The notes beneath the pieces are model-generated. The model saw only the letters and a program-made list of their open reading frames with translations, was not told the DNA's origin and did no database searches. The position numbers and the translations under genes are program-made. Of a DNA stretch of 64,000 nucleotides, positions 7,776 through 15,884 are shown one piece after another; positions within the stretch are counted from its first letter, which is position 1; each line of letters starts with the position of its first letter. This stretch comes from Pseudomonas sp. DY-1 (lineage in GTDB: Bacteria > Pseudomonadota > Gammaproteobacteria > Pseudomonadales > Pseudomonadaceae), in assembly GCF_003626975.1 (NCBI RefSeq), contig NZ_CP032616.1, forward strand, positions 2,666,001 through 2,730,000, given 5' to 3'.

Positions 7776-8569
7776 GTTTCATCAGCGTCCGCAATGTCTG
7801 GCAGGAGTACGACGACCAGGTCGTGCTGGAGAACCTCGACCTGTCGGTGAATGAAGGCGAGTTCTGCACCCTGGTCGGCGCTTCCGGCTGCGGCAAATCC
7901 ACCTTCCTGCGCATGCTGCTGGGCCAGGAAACGCCCAGCCGCGGCAGCATCCTGCTCGACGGTAAACCGCTGGCCGCCGAGCCCGATGCCAGCCGCGGCG
8001 TTGTGTTCCAGCGCTATTCGGTGTTCCCCCACCTGAGTGTGCTGGACAACGTCGCCCTCGGCCTGGAACTGCCTCGCTCGCCCCTGCTCGGCCGGCTGTT
8101 CGGCGGCGCCAAGCGCGCCGCCCGCGAGGAGGCCGCCGCGATCCTCGCCAAGGTCGGTCTGAGTCATGCCTTGGACAAGTACCCCAGCCAACTTTCCGGC
8201 GGCATGCAACAACGCCTGGCCATAGCACAGGCGCTGATCATGAAACCCCGCGTGCTGCTGCTGGACGAGCCCTTCGGCGCCCTCGACCCAGGCATCCGCA
8301 AGGACATGCAGGAGCTGTTGCTCGGACTCTGGAACGAAACCCGGCTGACCGTATTCATGGTCACCCACGACCTCTCTGAAGGCTTCAGCCTGGGCACCCG
8401 GTTGCTGGTTTTCGACAAGGTGCGCCAGGACCCACACGCCCCCTACGCCTTCGGCGCGCGCGTGACCTACGACATTCCCCTTAACAGCGACCGCCGTGCC
8501 GCCCGCGCGGCGGTCGAGGCCCTGCCGGAGCGAGTCACCGCCGCCCTGCAGCCCGCCATCGCCCACTGA
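7772..8569 (+). CDS. ABC importer ATPase, guanidine operon
   Basis: A 265-residue cytoplasmic ATPase energising the importer. Walker A is GASGCGKST (residues 36-44), the signature is LSGGMQQR, Walker B is VLLLDEPFGALD and the switch histidine is in VTHDLSEG. The start at 7772 overlaps the permease stop (ATGA). The C-terminus lacks a TOBE domain, as usual for nitrate/taurine-type ATPases. Confidence 0.95.
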   Translation: MSFISVRNVWQEYDDQVVLENLDLSVNEGEFCTLVGASGCGKSTFLRMLLGQETPSRGSILLDGKPLAAEPDASRGVVFQRYSVFPHLSVLDNVALGLELPRSPLLGRLFGGAKRAAREEAAAILAKVGLSHALDKYPSQLSGGMQQRLAIAQALIMKPRVLLLDEPFGALDPGIRKDMQELLLGLWNETRLTVFMVTHDLSEGFSLGTRLLVFDKVRQDPHAPYAFGARVTYDIPLNSDRRAARAAVEALPERVTAALQPAIAH

Positions 8570-8583
8570 CAAGGAGCCTGCCC

Positions 8584-9312
8584 ATGACCGCATCCCTGGC
8601 CCTGAGCCCAACCCTCTATGAAGAAACCGTCCCCGGTGGCGGCCACACCTCCTTCGTACTCAAGCGTGGCCAGCAACTACGCATCACCGATATCGAAGGC
8701 GGCGCCAACGTCAGCCTGTTGCTGCTCAACGCCTCCGAGAAGAGCGAGCGCCTCAACCTGCCGGACAGCCTCAAGTGCCAACACACCGCCAAGCTCACCG
8801 CCGGCCACTGCCTCTACTCCGACATGGGTCGGGTACTGGCCGCCATCACCGCTGACACCTGCGGCTGGCACGACAGCTTCGGCGGCGTGCTCAACGCGGA
8901 TGAAGTGAAGGAAAAGTACGGTGCCGGGCGTTACCAGGAGTTGCGCAACGGTTTCTTCCGTAACGGTGTGGATAACCTGCTGGTGGAGATGGGCAAGTGG
9001 GACCTGAACCTGCAGGACCTGCTGATGTGCCTGAATCTGTTCAGCAAGGTCACCGTGGACAGCGACGGCTGCTTCCACTTCCAGCCGGGCAACTCCAAGG
9101 CCGGTGACTACATCGAGCTCTACGCGCCCATGGACACGCTGGTGGTGCTCACCGCCCTGCAGCACCCCATGGACCCTGCTCCGGAATATGCACCCAAGCC
9201 GGTGCAACTCACCTGGCAGCAAGTACAAAGCGACGGCATCACCCTGCTCTGCCGCACCTCGCGCCCGGAGAACGGTCGCGGCTTCCACAACACCGAACGC
9301 CTGTACATCTGA
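8584..9312 (+). CDS. DUF1989 protein, urea-carboxylase-associated protein 1 (carboxyguanidine deiminase subunit, CgdA-type)
   Basis: A 242-residue DUF1989 family member. Such proteins, long named urea-carboxylase-associated, are known in guanidine operons as one subunit of carboxyguanidine deiminase, which converts carboxyguanidine to allophanate and ammonia. The family blocks are visible: an early [20 protein letters not shown], then [20 protein letters not shown] and [14 protein letters not shown], whose Cys/His residues may bind metal. It lies 14 bases after the ATPase gene and 11 bases before its paralogue, so all are one operon. Which of the pair should be called subunit A or B is inferred from gene order only. 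Confidence 0.85.
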   Translation: MTASLALSPTLYEETVPGGGHTSFVLKRGQQLRITDIEGGANVSLLLLNASEKSERLNLPDSLKCQHTAKLTAGHCLYSDMGRVLAAITADTCGWHDSFGGVLNADEVKEKYGAGRYQELRNGFFRNGVDNLLVEMGKWDLNLQDLLMCLNLFSKVTVDSDGCFHFQPGNSKAGDYIELYAPMDTLVVLTALQHPMDPAPEYAPKPVQLTWQQVQSDGITLLCRTSRPENGRGFHNTERLYI

Positions 9313-9323
9313 GGGCCACCGAC

Positions 9324-9959
9324 ATGCACCTGACCCACAGCGAAAAACATTCCGAAGCTGCCGTGTACCGCGCCGTCATTGCCGCCGGCGAACCCTTCAT
9401 GACCGAAGTGAAGGCCGGTCAGACCGTTCGCCTGCTGGACCTGGAAGGCAACCAGGCGGTGGACACCCTCTTCTACAGCGCACGCAACCCACGCGAGCGT
9501 TACGACGTGCAGCGCACCCTTCGTAGGCAGAACCGCGTCTACCTCAGCGCCGGCAGCGTGCTCTATTCCAACCTCGGCAACCCGATGCTGACTCTCACCG
9601 CCGACACCTGCGGCCGCCACGACACCCTCGGCGGCGCCTGCGCCCAGGAAAGCAACACCGTGCGCTACGCCCTGGACAAGCGCTACATGCACAGCTGCCG
9701 CGATAACTTCCTGCGCGCCAGCCTGCACGACGGCCGCCTCACCAAGCGCGACATCAGCGCCAACATCAACTTCTTCATGAACGTACCGGTCACCCCGGAA
9801 GGCGGCCTGACCTTCGAGGACGGCATCTCCGCCGCTGGCAAGTACGTCGAGCTCAAGGCGCACATGGACATCATCGTGCTGATCTCCAACTGCCCTCAGC
9901 TGAACAACCCCTGCAACGCCTACAACCCCACTCCCGCCGAGGTGCTGGTATGGGACTGA
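9324..9959 (+). CDS. DUF1989 protein, urea-carboxylase-associated protein 2 (carboxyguanidine deiminase subunit, CgdB-type)
   Basis: A 211-residue paralogue of the preceding protein and the probable second subunit of a heteromeric carboxyguanidine deiminase. It shares [20 protein letters not shown], then [20 protein letters not shown] and [13 protein letters not shown], so the T-A-D-T-C-G-x-H-D core is common to both. Known operons keep the two genes paired, immediately before the carboxylase gene, as here. The 220-bp gap to the carboxylase gene is unusually long and holds a REP-type hairpin. Confidence 0.86.
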   Translation: MHLTHSEKHSEAAVYRAVIAAGEPFMTEVKAGQTVRLLDLEGNQAVDTLFYSARNPRERYDVQRTLRRQNRVYLSAGSVLYSNLGNPMLTLTADTCGRHDTLGGACAQESNTVRYALDKRYMHSCRDNFLRASLHDGRLTKRDISANINFFMNVPVTPEGGLTFEDGISAAGKYVELKAHMDIIVLISNCPQLNNPCNAYNPTPAEVLVWD

Positions 9960-10041
9960 AACGCCTGCGCGCCTGGCTGTTCCTGATCTGCCAGAGCCGG
10001 TCGGGGCAGTGCCTGAATTCCCCCACTTCGAAGCCGGACCA

Positions 10042-10093
10042 GTAGGAGCCAGCTCTGCTGGCGAAGCCTTTCGCGAGTAGAGCTCGCTCCTAC
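10042..10093. repeat. REP-type inverted pair between the deiminase and carboxylase genes
   Basis: A 24-base arm beginning GTAGGAGCCAGCTC and an imperfect complementary arm ending GCTCGCTCCTAC are separated by 4 bases. It is the classic Pseudomonas GTAGGAGC...GCTCCTAC element. Because it lies inside an operon it could modulate downstream carboxylase expression or protect the upstream mRNA. Confidence 0.8.
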
Positions 10094-10179
10094 GGACGAC
10101 ACCGAAATTCCAGCCACGGACGACCGTGGTGCAGACGAATAAGACGGGACGGCCCGTCACCCCTTTCGAGGGTTCTGCA

Positions 10180-13100
10180 ATGTTCGACAAACTCCTGATC
10201 GCCAACCGCGGTGCCATCGCCTGCCGCATCCTGCGTACCCTGCGCCAGCTCGACGTCCGCGGCGTAGCCGTGTATTCCGAAGCCGACGCCGCCAGCCTGC
10301 ATATCCAGCAGGCAGACCAGGCGATCAGCCTGGGCGACGGTCCGGCCGCCAACACCTATCTGGTGGTCGACAAGATCCTCGCGGCCGCACGCAGCAGTGG
10401 TGCCCAGGCCATCCACCCCGGCTACGGCTTCCTCTCCGAAAACGCCGCCTTCGCCGAAGCCTGCGAGGCCGCCGGCATCGCCTTCGTCGGCCCGACGCCT
10501 GAGCAGCTGCGCGTGTTCGGCCTCAAGCACACGGCCCGCGCCCTGGCCAAACAGCACGACGTGCCGATGCTCGAAGGCACCGAACTGCTGGAAGACCTCA
10601 CCGCGGCCCTCGCCGCCGGCGAACAGGTGGGTTACCCGGTGATGCTGAAAAGCACAGCCGGCGGCGGAGGCATCGGCATGCGCGTATGCCGCTCGGCCAC
10701 AGAGTTGAGCGAGGCCTTCGAGGCCGTGAAGCGACTCGGGCAGAACAACTTCAGCGACTCCGGCGTGTTCATCGAGAAGTACATCCAGCGCGCACGCCAT
10801 CTGGAAGTACAGGTATTCGGCGACGGCCGCGGCGAGGTTATCGCCCTGGGCGTGCGCGACTGCTCGGTGCAACGTCGCAACCAGAAGGTGCTGGAAGAAA
10901 CCCCCGCACCCAACCTGCCCGCCGGCATGGCTGACGAGCTATGCGCCGCCGCTATCAAGCTGGCCAAGGCGGTTAGCTACCGCAGTGCCGGTACCGTGGA
11001 GTTCGTCTACGACAGCGAGGCCGAGCGCTTCTACTTCCTCGAAGTGAACACCCGCCTGCAGGTGGAACACGGTGTCACCGAACAGGTCTGGGGCGTCGAC
11101 CTGGTTCGCTGGATGATCGAGCTGGCCGCCGGCACCCTGCCGCCCCTGGCCGACCTAGTGGCGAGCCTCGCCCCGAGCGGGCATGCCATCCAGGCTCGGC
11201 TCTATGCCGAAGACCCTGGCCGCGATTTCCAGCCCTGCCCCGGTCTGCTCACCGCAGTCGCCTTCCCCAAGGCCGATGGCAAGCGCCTGCGCATCGACAC
11301 CTGGGTGGAGGCGGGTTGCGAAATCCCCCCCTACTTCGACCCGATGATCGCCAAGCTCATCAGCTGGGCGCCGAGCCGAGAGCAAGCCAGCAACGAGCTG
11401 GACCAGGCGCTGGCCGACACTACGCTCTACGGCGTGGAATCCAACCGCAGTTTCCTGCGGCAGATCCTGGCTGATGCGCCCTTTGCCAGCGGCTCGCCCT
11501 GGACCCGTTGCCTGGACGGGCTCAGCTATCGCGCGAACACCTTCGAAGTGCTCGGCGCCGGCACCCAGACCACGGTGCAGGACTACCCCGGCCGACTCGG
11601 TTACTGGGCGGTAGGTGTGCCGCCGTCCGGCCCCATGGACAGTCGCGCCTTGCGCCTGGGCAATCGTCTTCTGGGTAACGCCGAGGGCGAGGCCGGGCTG
11701 GAAGTCACCATGAGCGGCCCAACCCTGCGCTTCAATACCGACGCCGTGGTGGCAGTCACCGGCGCGCCGATTCCGCTGACCCTCGACGGCCAGCCGCAGC
11801 CGATGGACACCGCCTTGTTCGTGCCTGCCGGCGCCACCCTTGCGCTTGGCACGATCGCCGGAGCCGGGGCGCGCAGCTACCTCTGCGTACGCGGTGGCCT
11901 GCAAGTGCCGGATTATCTCGGCAGCAAAAGCACCTTCACCCTCGGCCAGTTCGGCGGCCACGGCGGCCGCGCCCTGCGTGCCGGCGATGTCCTGCACCTC
12001 CCGCAGCTAGCTGACCACAGCGCTGGCCAGACGCTGGAACTGCACACTGAACTGCCCGAGGTGCGCACGCTGCGGGTGATCTACGGCCCCCACGGAGCCC
12101 CGGAGTACTTCACCCCGGCCTACATCGACACCTTCTTCGCCACCGACTGGGAAGTGCACTTCAACTCCAGCCGCACCGGCGTGCGCCTGATCGGGCCGAA
12201 GCCCGAATGGGTGCGCGAGAGCGGCGGCGAAGCCGGCCTGCATCCTTCCAACATTCACGACAATCCCTATGCCATCGGCGCGGTGGATTTCACCGGCGAC
12301 ATGCCAGTGATCCTTGGCCCGGACGGCCCCAGCCTGGGCGGCTTCGTCTGCCCGGTGACGATTATCGAAGCGGACCTCTGGCAGCTCGGGCAGTTGAAGG
12401 CCGGGGACAAGGTAAGGTTCGTGGCGGTGAGCATCGCGCAGGCACGTGAACTGGCTCGGACACTGCTGCGTAGGAGCGAGATTGCTCGCGAACATCCCAG
12501 CGTCGAATTCGCGAGCAAGCTCGCTCCTACAAGCTCACCGATCGTGCTCGACCTCGGCCAGTCCGACAAACGTCTGGTCGCCCGTCTCTCCGGTGACACC
12601 CACCTGCTGCTGGAGATCGGCGCGCCGGAGCTGGACCTGGTGCTGCGCTTCCGCGCCCATGCGCTGATGCAGGCACTGGAGGCCCGTACCCTGGATGGCG
12701 TGATCGACCTGACACCGGGAATCCGTTCCCTGCAGGTCCACTACCAGCCGGAAACGCTGCCCCTGGATACGCTGCTGCAGACCATCGCCGGACTCTGGGA
12801 TGGCGTCTGTGCCGCCGGCGACCTGAAAGTGCCGTCGCGCATCGTCCATTTGCCGCTTTCCTGGGACGACCCGGCCTGCCAACTGGCCATCGAGAAGTAC
12901 ATGACCACCGTGCGCAAGGATGCGCCCTGGTGCCCGAGCAACCTGGAGTTCATCCGCCGCATCAACGACCTGCCGAACCTGGATGAAGTGCAGCGCACCG
13001 TGTTCGATGCCAGTTACCTGGTGATGGGCCTGGGCGACGTCTACCTCGGTGCCCCGGTGGCCACGCCGCTGGACCCGCGCCACCGCCTGGTGACCACCAA

Positions 13101-13782
13101 GTACAACCCGGCGCGCACCTGGACCGCCGAGAACTCGGTGGGTATCGGCGGCGCCTACATGTGCGTCTATGGCATGGAAGGCCCCGGCGGCTACCAGTTC
13201 GTCGGCCGCACCCTGCAGATGTGGAACCGCTACCGCGACGTCGAAGCCTTCGATGGCAAGCCCTGGCTGCTGCGATTCTTCGACCAGATCCGCTTCTACC
13301 CCGTCTCAGCCGAAGAACTGCTGAAGATTCGCCGCGACTTCCCCCTCGGCCGCTATCCACTGCGCATCGAGGAGAGCGAGCTTTGCCTGGCCGACTACCA
13401 GGCCTTCCTCACCCGCGAAGCCGAGGGCATCGCCGCCTTCCGCAGCCAGCAGCAGGCTGCCTTCAATGCCGAGCGGGAGCGCTGGATCGCTTCCGGGCAG
13501 GCCCATTTCGACAGCGAGGAGATCGCCGCCGACCTGGGTGAAGACACCCCATTGAGCGCCGGCCAGCACGCGGTGGAAAGTCATATCGCCGGCAACCTCT
13601 GGCAGGTGCAGGTGGAAGAAGGCGCCAGCGTGAAGGCCGGGGACATCCTGGTGATCCTCGAATCCATGAAGATGGAAATCCCCCTCACCGCTCCCCGCGA
13701 CGGCGTGGTGCGTGAAGTGCGGGTGCAGCCGGGTTCGCCGGTACGCGCCGGGCAACGGGTGGTGGTGATGGAGGAGGCCTGA
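10180..13782 (+). CDS. Biotin-dependent guanidine/urea carboxylase
   Basis: A 1200-residue single-chain carboxylase that uses ATP and bicarbonate to carboxylate guanidine (or urea). Order of parts: biotin carboxylase (about 1-450; MFDKLLIANRGAIACRIL, ATP-grasp glycine loop KSTAGGGGIGMRV, EVNTRLQVEH), carboxyltransferase halves of the KipA/AHS2 type (about 470-755) and KipI/AHS1 type (from about 795), and a biotinyl domain at the C-terminus with biotin lysine in ESMKMEI. The start at 10180 matches the conserved N-terminus. The riboswitch and paired DUF1989 genes point to guanidine as substrate, although older annotation says urea. Oddity: residues 764-784 are encoded by an in-frame REP hairpin between the two carboxyltransferase halves. 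No allophanate hydrolase gene follows. Confidence 0.93.
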   Translation: MFDKLLIANRGAIACRILRTLRQLDVRGVAVYSEADAASLHIQQADQAISLGDGPAANTYLVVDKILAAARSSGAQAIHPGYGFLSENAAFAEACEAAGIAFVGPTPEQLRVFGLKHTARALAKQHDVPMLEGTELLEDLTAALAAGEQVGYPVMLKSTAGGGGIGMRVCRSATELSEAFEAVKRLGQNNFSDSGVFIEKYIQRARHLEVQVFGDGRGEVIALGVRDCSVQRRNQKVLEETPAPNLPAGMADELCAAAIKLAKAVSYRSAGTVEFVYDSEAERFYFLEVNTRLQVEHGVTEQVWGVDLVRWMIELAAGTLPPLADLVASLAPSGHAIQARLYAEDPGRDFQPCPGLLTAVAFPKADGKRLRIDTWVEAGCEIPPYFDPMIAKLISWAPSREQASNELDQALADTTLYGVESNRSFLRQILADAPFASGSPWTRCLDGLSYRANTFEVLGAGTQTTVQDYPGRLGYWAVGVPPSGPMDSRALRLGNRLLGNAEGEAGLEVTMSGPTLRFNTDAVVAVTGAPIPLTLDGQPQPMDTALFVPAGATLALGTIAGAGARSYLCVRGGLQVPDYLGSKSTFTLGQFGGHGGRALRAGDVLHLPQLADHSAGQTLELHTELPEVRTLRVIYGPHGAPEYFTPAYIDTFFATDWEVHFNSSRTGVRLIGPKPEWVRESGGEAGLHPSNIHDNPYAIGAVDFTGDMPVILGPDGPSLGGFVCPVTIIEADLWQLGQLKAGDKVRFVAVSIAQARELARTLLRRSEIAREHPSVEFASKLAPTSSPIVLDLGQSDKRLVARLSGDTHLLLEIGAPELDLVLRFRAHALMQALEARTLDGVIDLTPGIRSLQVHYQPETLPLDTLLQTIAGLWDGVCAAGDLKVPSRIVHLPLSWDDPACQLAIEKYMTTVRKDAPWCPSNLEFIRRINDLPNLDEVQRTVFDASYLVMGLGDVYLGAPVATPLDPRHRLVTTKYNPARTWTAENSVGIGGAYMCVYGMEGPGGYQFVGRTLQMWNRYRDVEAFDGKPWLLRFFDQIRFYPVSAEELLKIRRDFPLGRYPLRIEESELCLADYQAFLTREAEGIAAFRSQQQAAFNAERERWIASGQAHFDSEEIAADLGEDTPLSAGQHAVESHIAGNLWQVQVEEGASVKAGDILVILESMKMEIPLTAPRDGVVREVRVQPGSPVRAGQRVVVMEEA
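12469..12531. repeat. REP inverted pair inserted in frame inside the carboxylase gene
   Basis: The arms at 12470-12492 and 12508-12530 are 23 bases each, complementary at 22 positions, with a 15-base spacer. They begin GTAGGAGCGAG and end CTCGCTCCTAC, the same REP family seen elsewhere in the window. The reading frame stays open and yields 21 residues (RRSEIAREHP... to ...KLAPT) absent from any expected domain. Confidence 0.9.
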
Positions 13783-13800
13783 GGCCACCGGGATGTTTTA

Positions 13801-13832
13801 TCTGTAGGGGCGAATTCATTCGCCCCTACAGA
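13801..13832. repeat. Perfect 14-bp hairpin (GTAGGGGCGAA family) after the carboxylase gene
   Basis: TCTGTAGGGGCGAA, loop TTCA, and the exact complement. It lies 18 bases after the carboxylase stop, where it may end the guanidine operon or stabilise its 3' end. Relatives are at 39531-39590 and 47538-47563. Confidence 0.8.
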
Positions 13833-13907
13833 TATATGCAGTGCTCATTGCCGGCCCCCATCCGCACACCTAGAGTTCAAGCGGCACCGCACGCAAAAGG
13901 ACCCGCA

Positions 13908-14978
13908 ATGCCGCCGCTCAGCCGCGACCAGGCACAACACCGCGCCGACGATATCCAGGCCTTCTGCCGGGAAGTCGAACGCCTGCACGATGAGCAGGTG
14001 CTGCTGCTCTCCCCCGAACAGATCGACCGCCTCGGCGAACACCATCGCCAGTTGCTGGCGAACTACCGCGACACGTTCGACATAGATCCGGACGCCCAGG
14101 CCCGGCGTCTGTCCCTCGGCATGCGCATCGCGTCCCTGCTGGGCGCTCTGGCGCTGGCGGCCAGCCTGCTGTTCTTCTTCTACCAGTTCTGGGGGCTGTT
14201 CCCGGAAACCGCCCAGGTAGGCATCCTCGTCGGCTTTTCCCTGGGCAGCCTTCTGCTGACCCTGCTGCTGCGCCAGCGTGACCAGACCTCTTACTTCACC
14301 AGATTGACGACGGTCCTGGCGTTCGCCTGCTTCGTATTGAACGTGGTCATGCTGGGTCAGATCTTCAACATCACGCCCAGCGACAAGGCCTTGCTGCCCT
14401 GGGCCGCCTACGCCCTGCTGCTGGCCTACGCTTGCGAGGTTCGTCTACTGCTCGGTGCGGGCCTCGGCTGCATCATGGCCCTGATCGCCACCCGGCTGAC
14501 AAGCTGGAGCGGCCTCTACTGGCTGGACTGCACCGAACGTCCGGAACACCTGCTGCCCGCTGGACTGCTGATTTTCCTGCTACCGCAGCTCTTCTCCCAG
14601 GCGCGCTACAGTGGCTTCGCTGCGATCTACCGGGTCATGGGCATGCTCGGCCTGTTCGTGCCGGTGCTGATATTGGCCAACTGGGCGTACGGCAGTTACC
14701 TGCCCTGGTCCCGCGATGCAGTGGAAAGCCTTTACCAGCTCGTCGGCTTCGTTGGCGCCGCGCTGGCTATCTGGCTCGGCAACCGCCGCGACTGGCCGGA
14801 AGTGATGCACACCGGCGTGCTGTTCTTCGTGCTCTTCCTCTTCATCAAACTGTTCGACTGGTGGTGGGAGGTGATGCCGAAGTACCTGTTCTTCCTCGTC
14901 GTGGGGCTCGTCGCCGTGCTGCTTCTACTGGTGCTCGGCCGCCTGCGCCGAGCCCACAAGGGAGACCAGCGAGCATGA
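13908..14978 (+). CDS. DUF2157 multi-spanning membrane protein
   Basis: A 356-residue inner-membrane protein of unknown function. The start at 13908 follows AAAAGGA at good spacing. A soluble, charged N-terminal segment (about 1-75) precedes roughly ten hydrophobic helices, beginning ASLLGALALAASLLFFFYQF and ending FFLVVGLVAVLLLLVLGRL. This fits DUF2157, which is usually paired with a GDYXXLXY/DUF4824-type gene, exactly as here. The stop overlaps the next start (ATGA), so the two proteins are made together and probably interact. Confidence 0.8.
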   Translation: MPPLSRDQAQHRADDIQAFCREVERLHDEQVLLLSPEQIDRLGEHHRQLLANYRDTFDIDPDAQARRLSLGMRIASLLGALALAASLLFFFYQFWGLFPETAQVGILVGFSLGSLLLTLLLRQRDQTSYFTRLTTVLAFACFVLNVVMLGQIFNITPSDKALLPWAAYALLLAYACEVRLLLGAGLGCIMALIATRLTSWSGLYWLDCTERPEHLLPAGLLIFLLPQLFSQARYSGFAAIYRVMGMLGLFVPVLILANWAYGSYLPWSRDAVESLYQLVGFVGAALAIWLGNRRDWPEVMHTGVLFFVLFLFIKLFDWWWEVMPKYLFFLVVGLVAVLLLLVLGRLRRAHKGDQRA

Positions 14979-15829
14979 AAATGCGTACCGCATTGCTGGG
15001 CGGCCTGGCGCTGATCGGACTCACCAATGCCATTACCCTGGGTGGCGTGTGGATCAATCGCGGCGGCGAGCCGGACAGCCGCCTGCTGCTTTCCGAACGC
15101 GAACTGCGCCGCTCCCTCGACTGGACCATGCGCGAGAACAGTAGCCTGGCCCTACGCCTGGACTGGCGACGCCCCAGCGACCCGAAGGGTGACGACCGCT
15201 ACGAGCGCCTGCTGCTCGATGAGTCCGCGCTGCTGAAACTTGGCTTCACGGTTGGCGACCGCGAACAGATGCGCTTCGACAACCGCAATCGCGAGGTGCT
15301 GGTGGTGCTCGAGCTCGATGGCCCTGCACGCAAGGCCGAGCTTGAGCGCGCCCGGCAGCGACAGCAGACCGCCGAGAGCGAGCTGCGCGCAGCGCCCGCA
15401 GACAAGCGTCGAGAGGACGCCGAACGCGCGGCCCGCGACTATGTTGAACAGGAAGAGAGACGCGAAAGCCGCCTGTTCGCGGTGGATGCGGGACAGGACC
15501 GCGAGGCCCTGCGGGGCCGCTACCCCGATCGCAGCCGCTATGCCATCGTGCCCGGCAACGTCAGTGCATGGGTTCGCGACGGACGCCTCACCGGCCAGAT
15601 CAGCAGCCTGCGTATCTCCGAGATCAACGTGCCCCATGCCTGGCGCAAGCCGCTGGACGAGGAGTTAGTGCGCGACCCTAACGGCGCCGTACCTCCGCGC
15701 TTCCGGCTCTGGCTCAGCATCGGTCAGCGCCTGGAACCCTGGATCGATTCGGCCCCGGAGTTTCCGCGTGGCGGTCGTCAAGCAACACCCGAAGACGCCG
15801 ATAGCCTGGCGTCAAGTACCCGTCCGTGA
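14975..15829 (+). CDS. DUF4824-type membrane-anchored protein, partner of DUF2157
   Basis: A 284-residue protein of unknown function. An N-terminal hydrophobic anchor (ALLGGLALIGLTNAITLGGV) is followed by a periplasmic, Arg/Glu-rich domain with a coiled-coil-like stretch around residues 105-160 (RKAELERARQRQQTAESELR). The motif DWRRPSDPKGDDRYERLL is typical of the DUF4824 partner of DUF2157 proteins. Start 14975 overlaps the upstream stop. The pair sits immediately after the guanidine genes, but I see no functional connection. Confidence 0.72.
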   Translation: MKMRTALLGGLALIGLTNAITLGGVWINRGGEPDSRLLLSERELRRSLDWTMRENSSLALRLDWRRPSDPKGDDRYERLLLDESALLKLGFTVGDREQMRFDNRNREVLVVLELDGPARKAELERARQRQQTAESELRAAPADKRREDAERAARDYVEQEERRESRLFAVDAGQDREALRGRYPDRSRYAIVPGNVSAWVRDGRLTGQISSLRISEINVPHAWRKPLDEELVRDPNGAVPPRFRLWLSIGQRLEPWIDSAPEFPRGGRQATPEDADSLASSTRP

Positions 15830-15884
15830 CGATCTCGTCGACGAACGCTAGCATTGCGCCACTAGCCTGAGGTCAAGTAGTCCG

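Noticed and set aside
9950..10045. 31-codon frame overlapping the end of the second DUF1989 gene
   Set aside because: No ribosome site of note, ends in the REP arm and lacks any recognisable feature.
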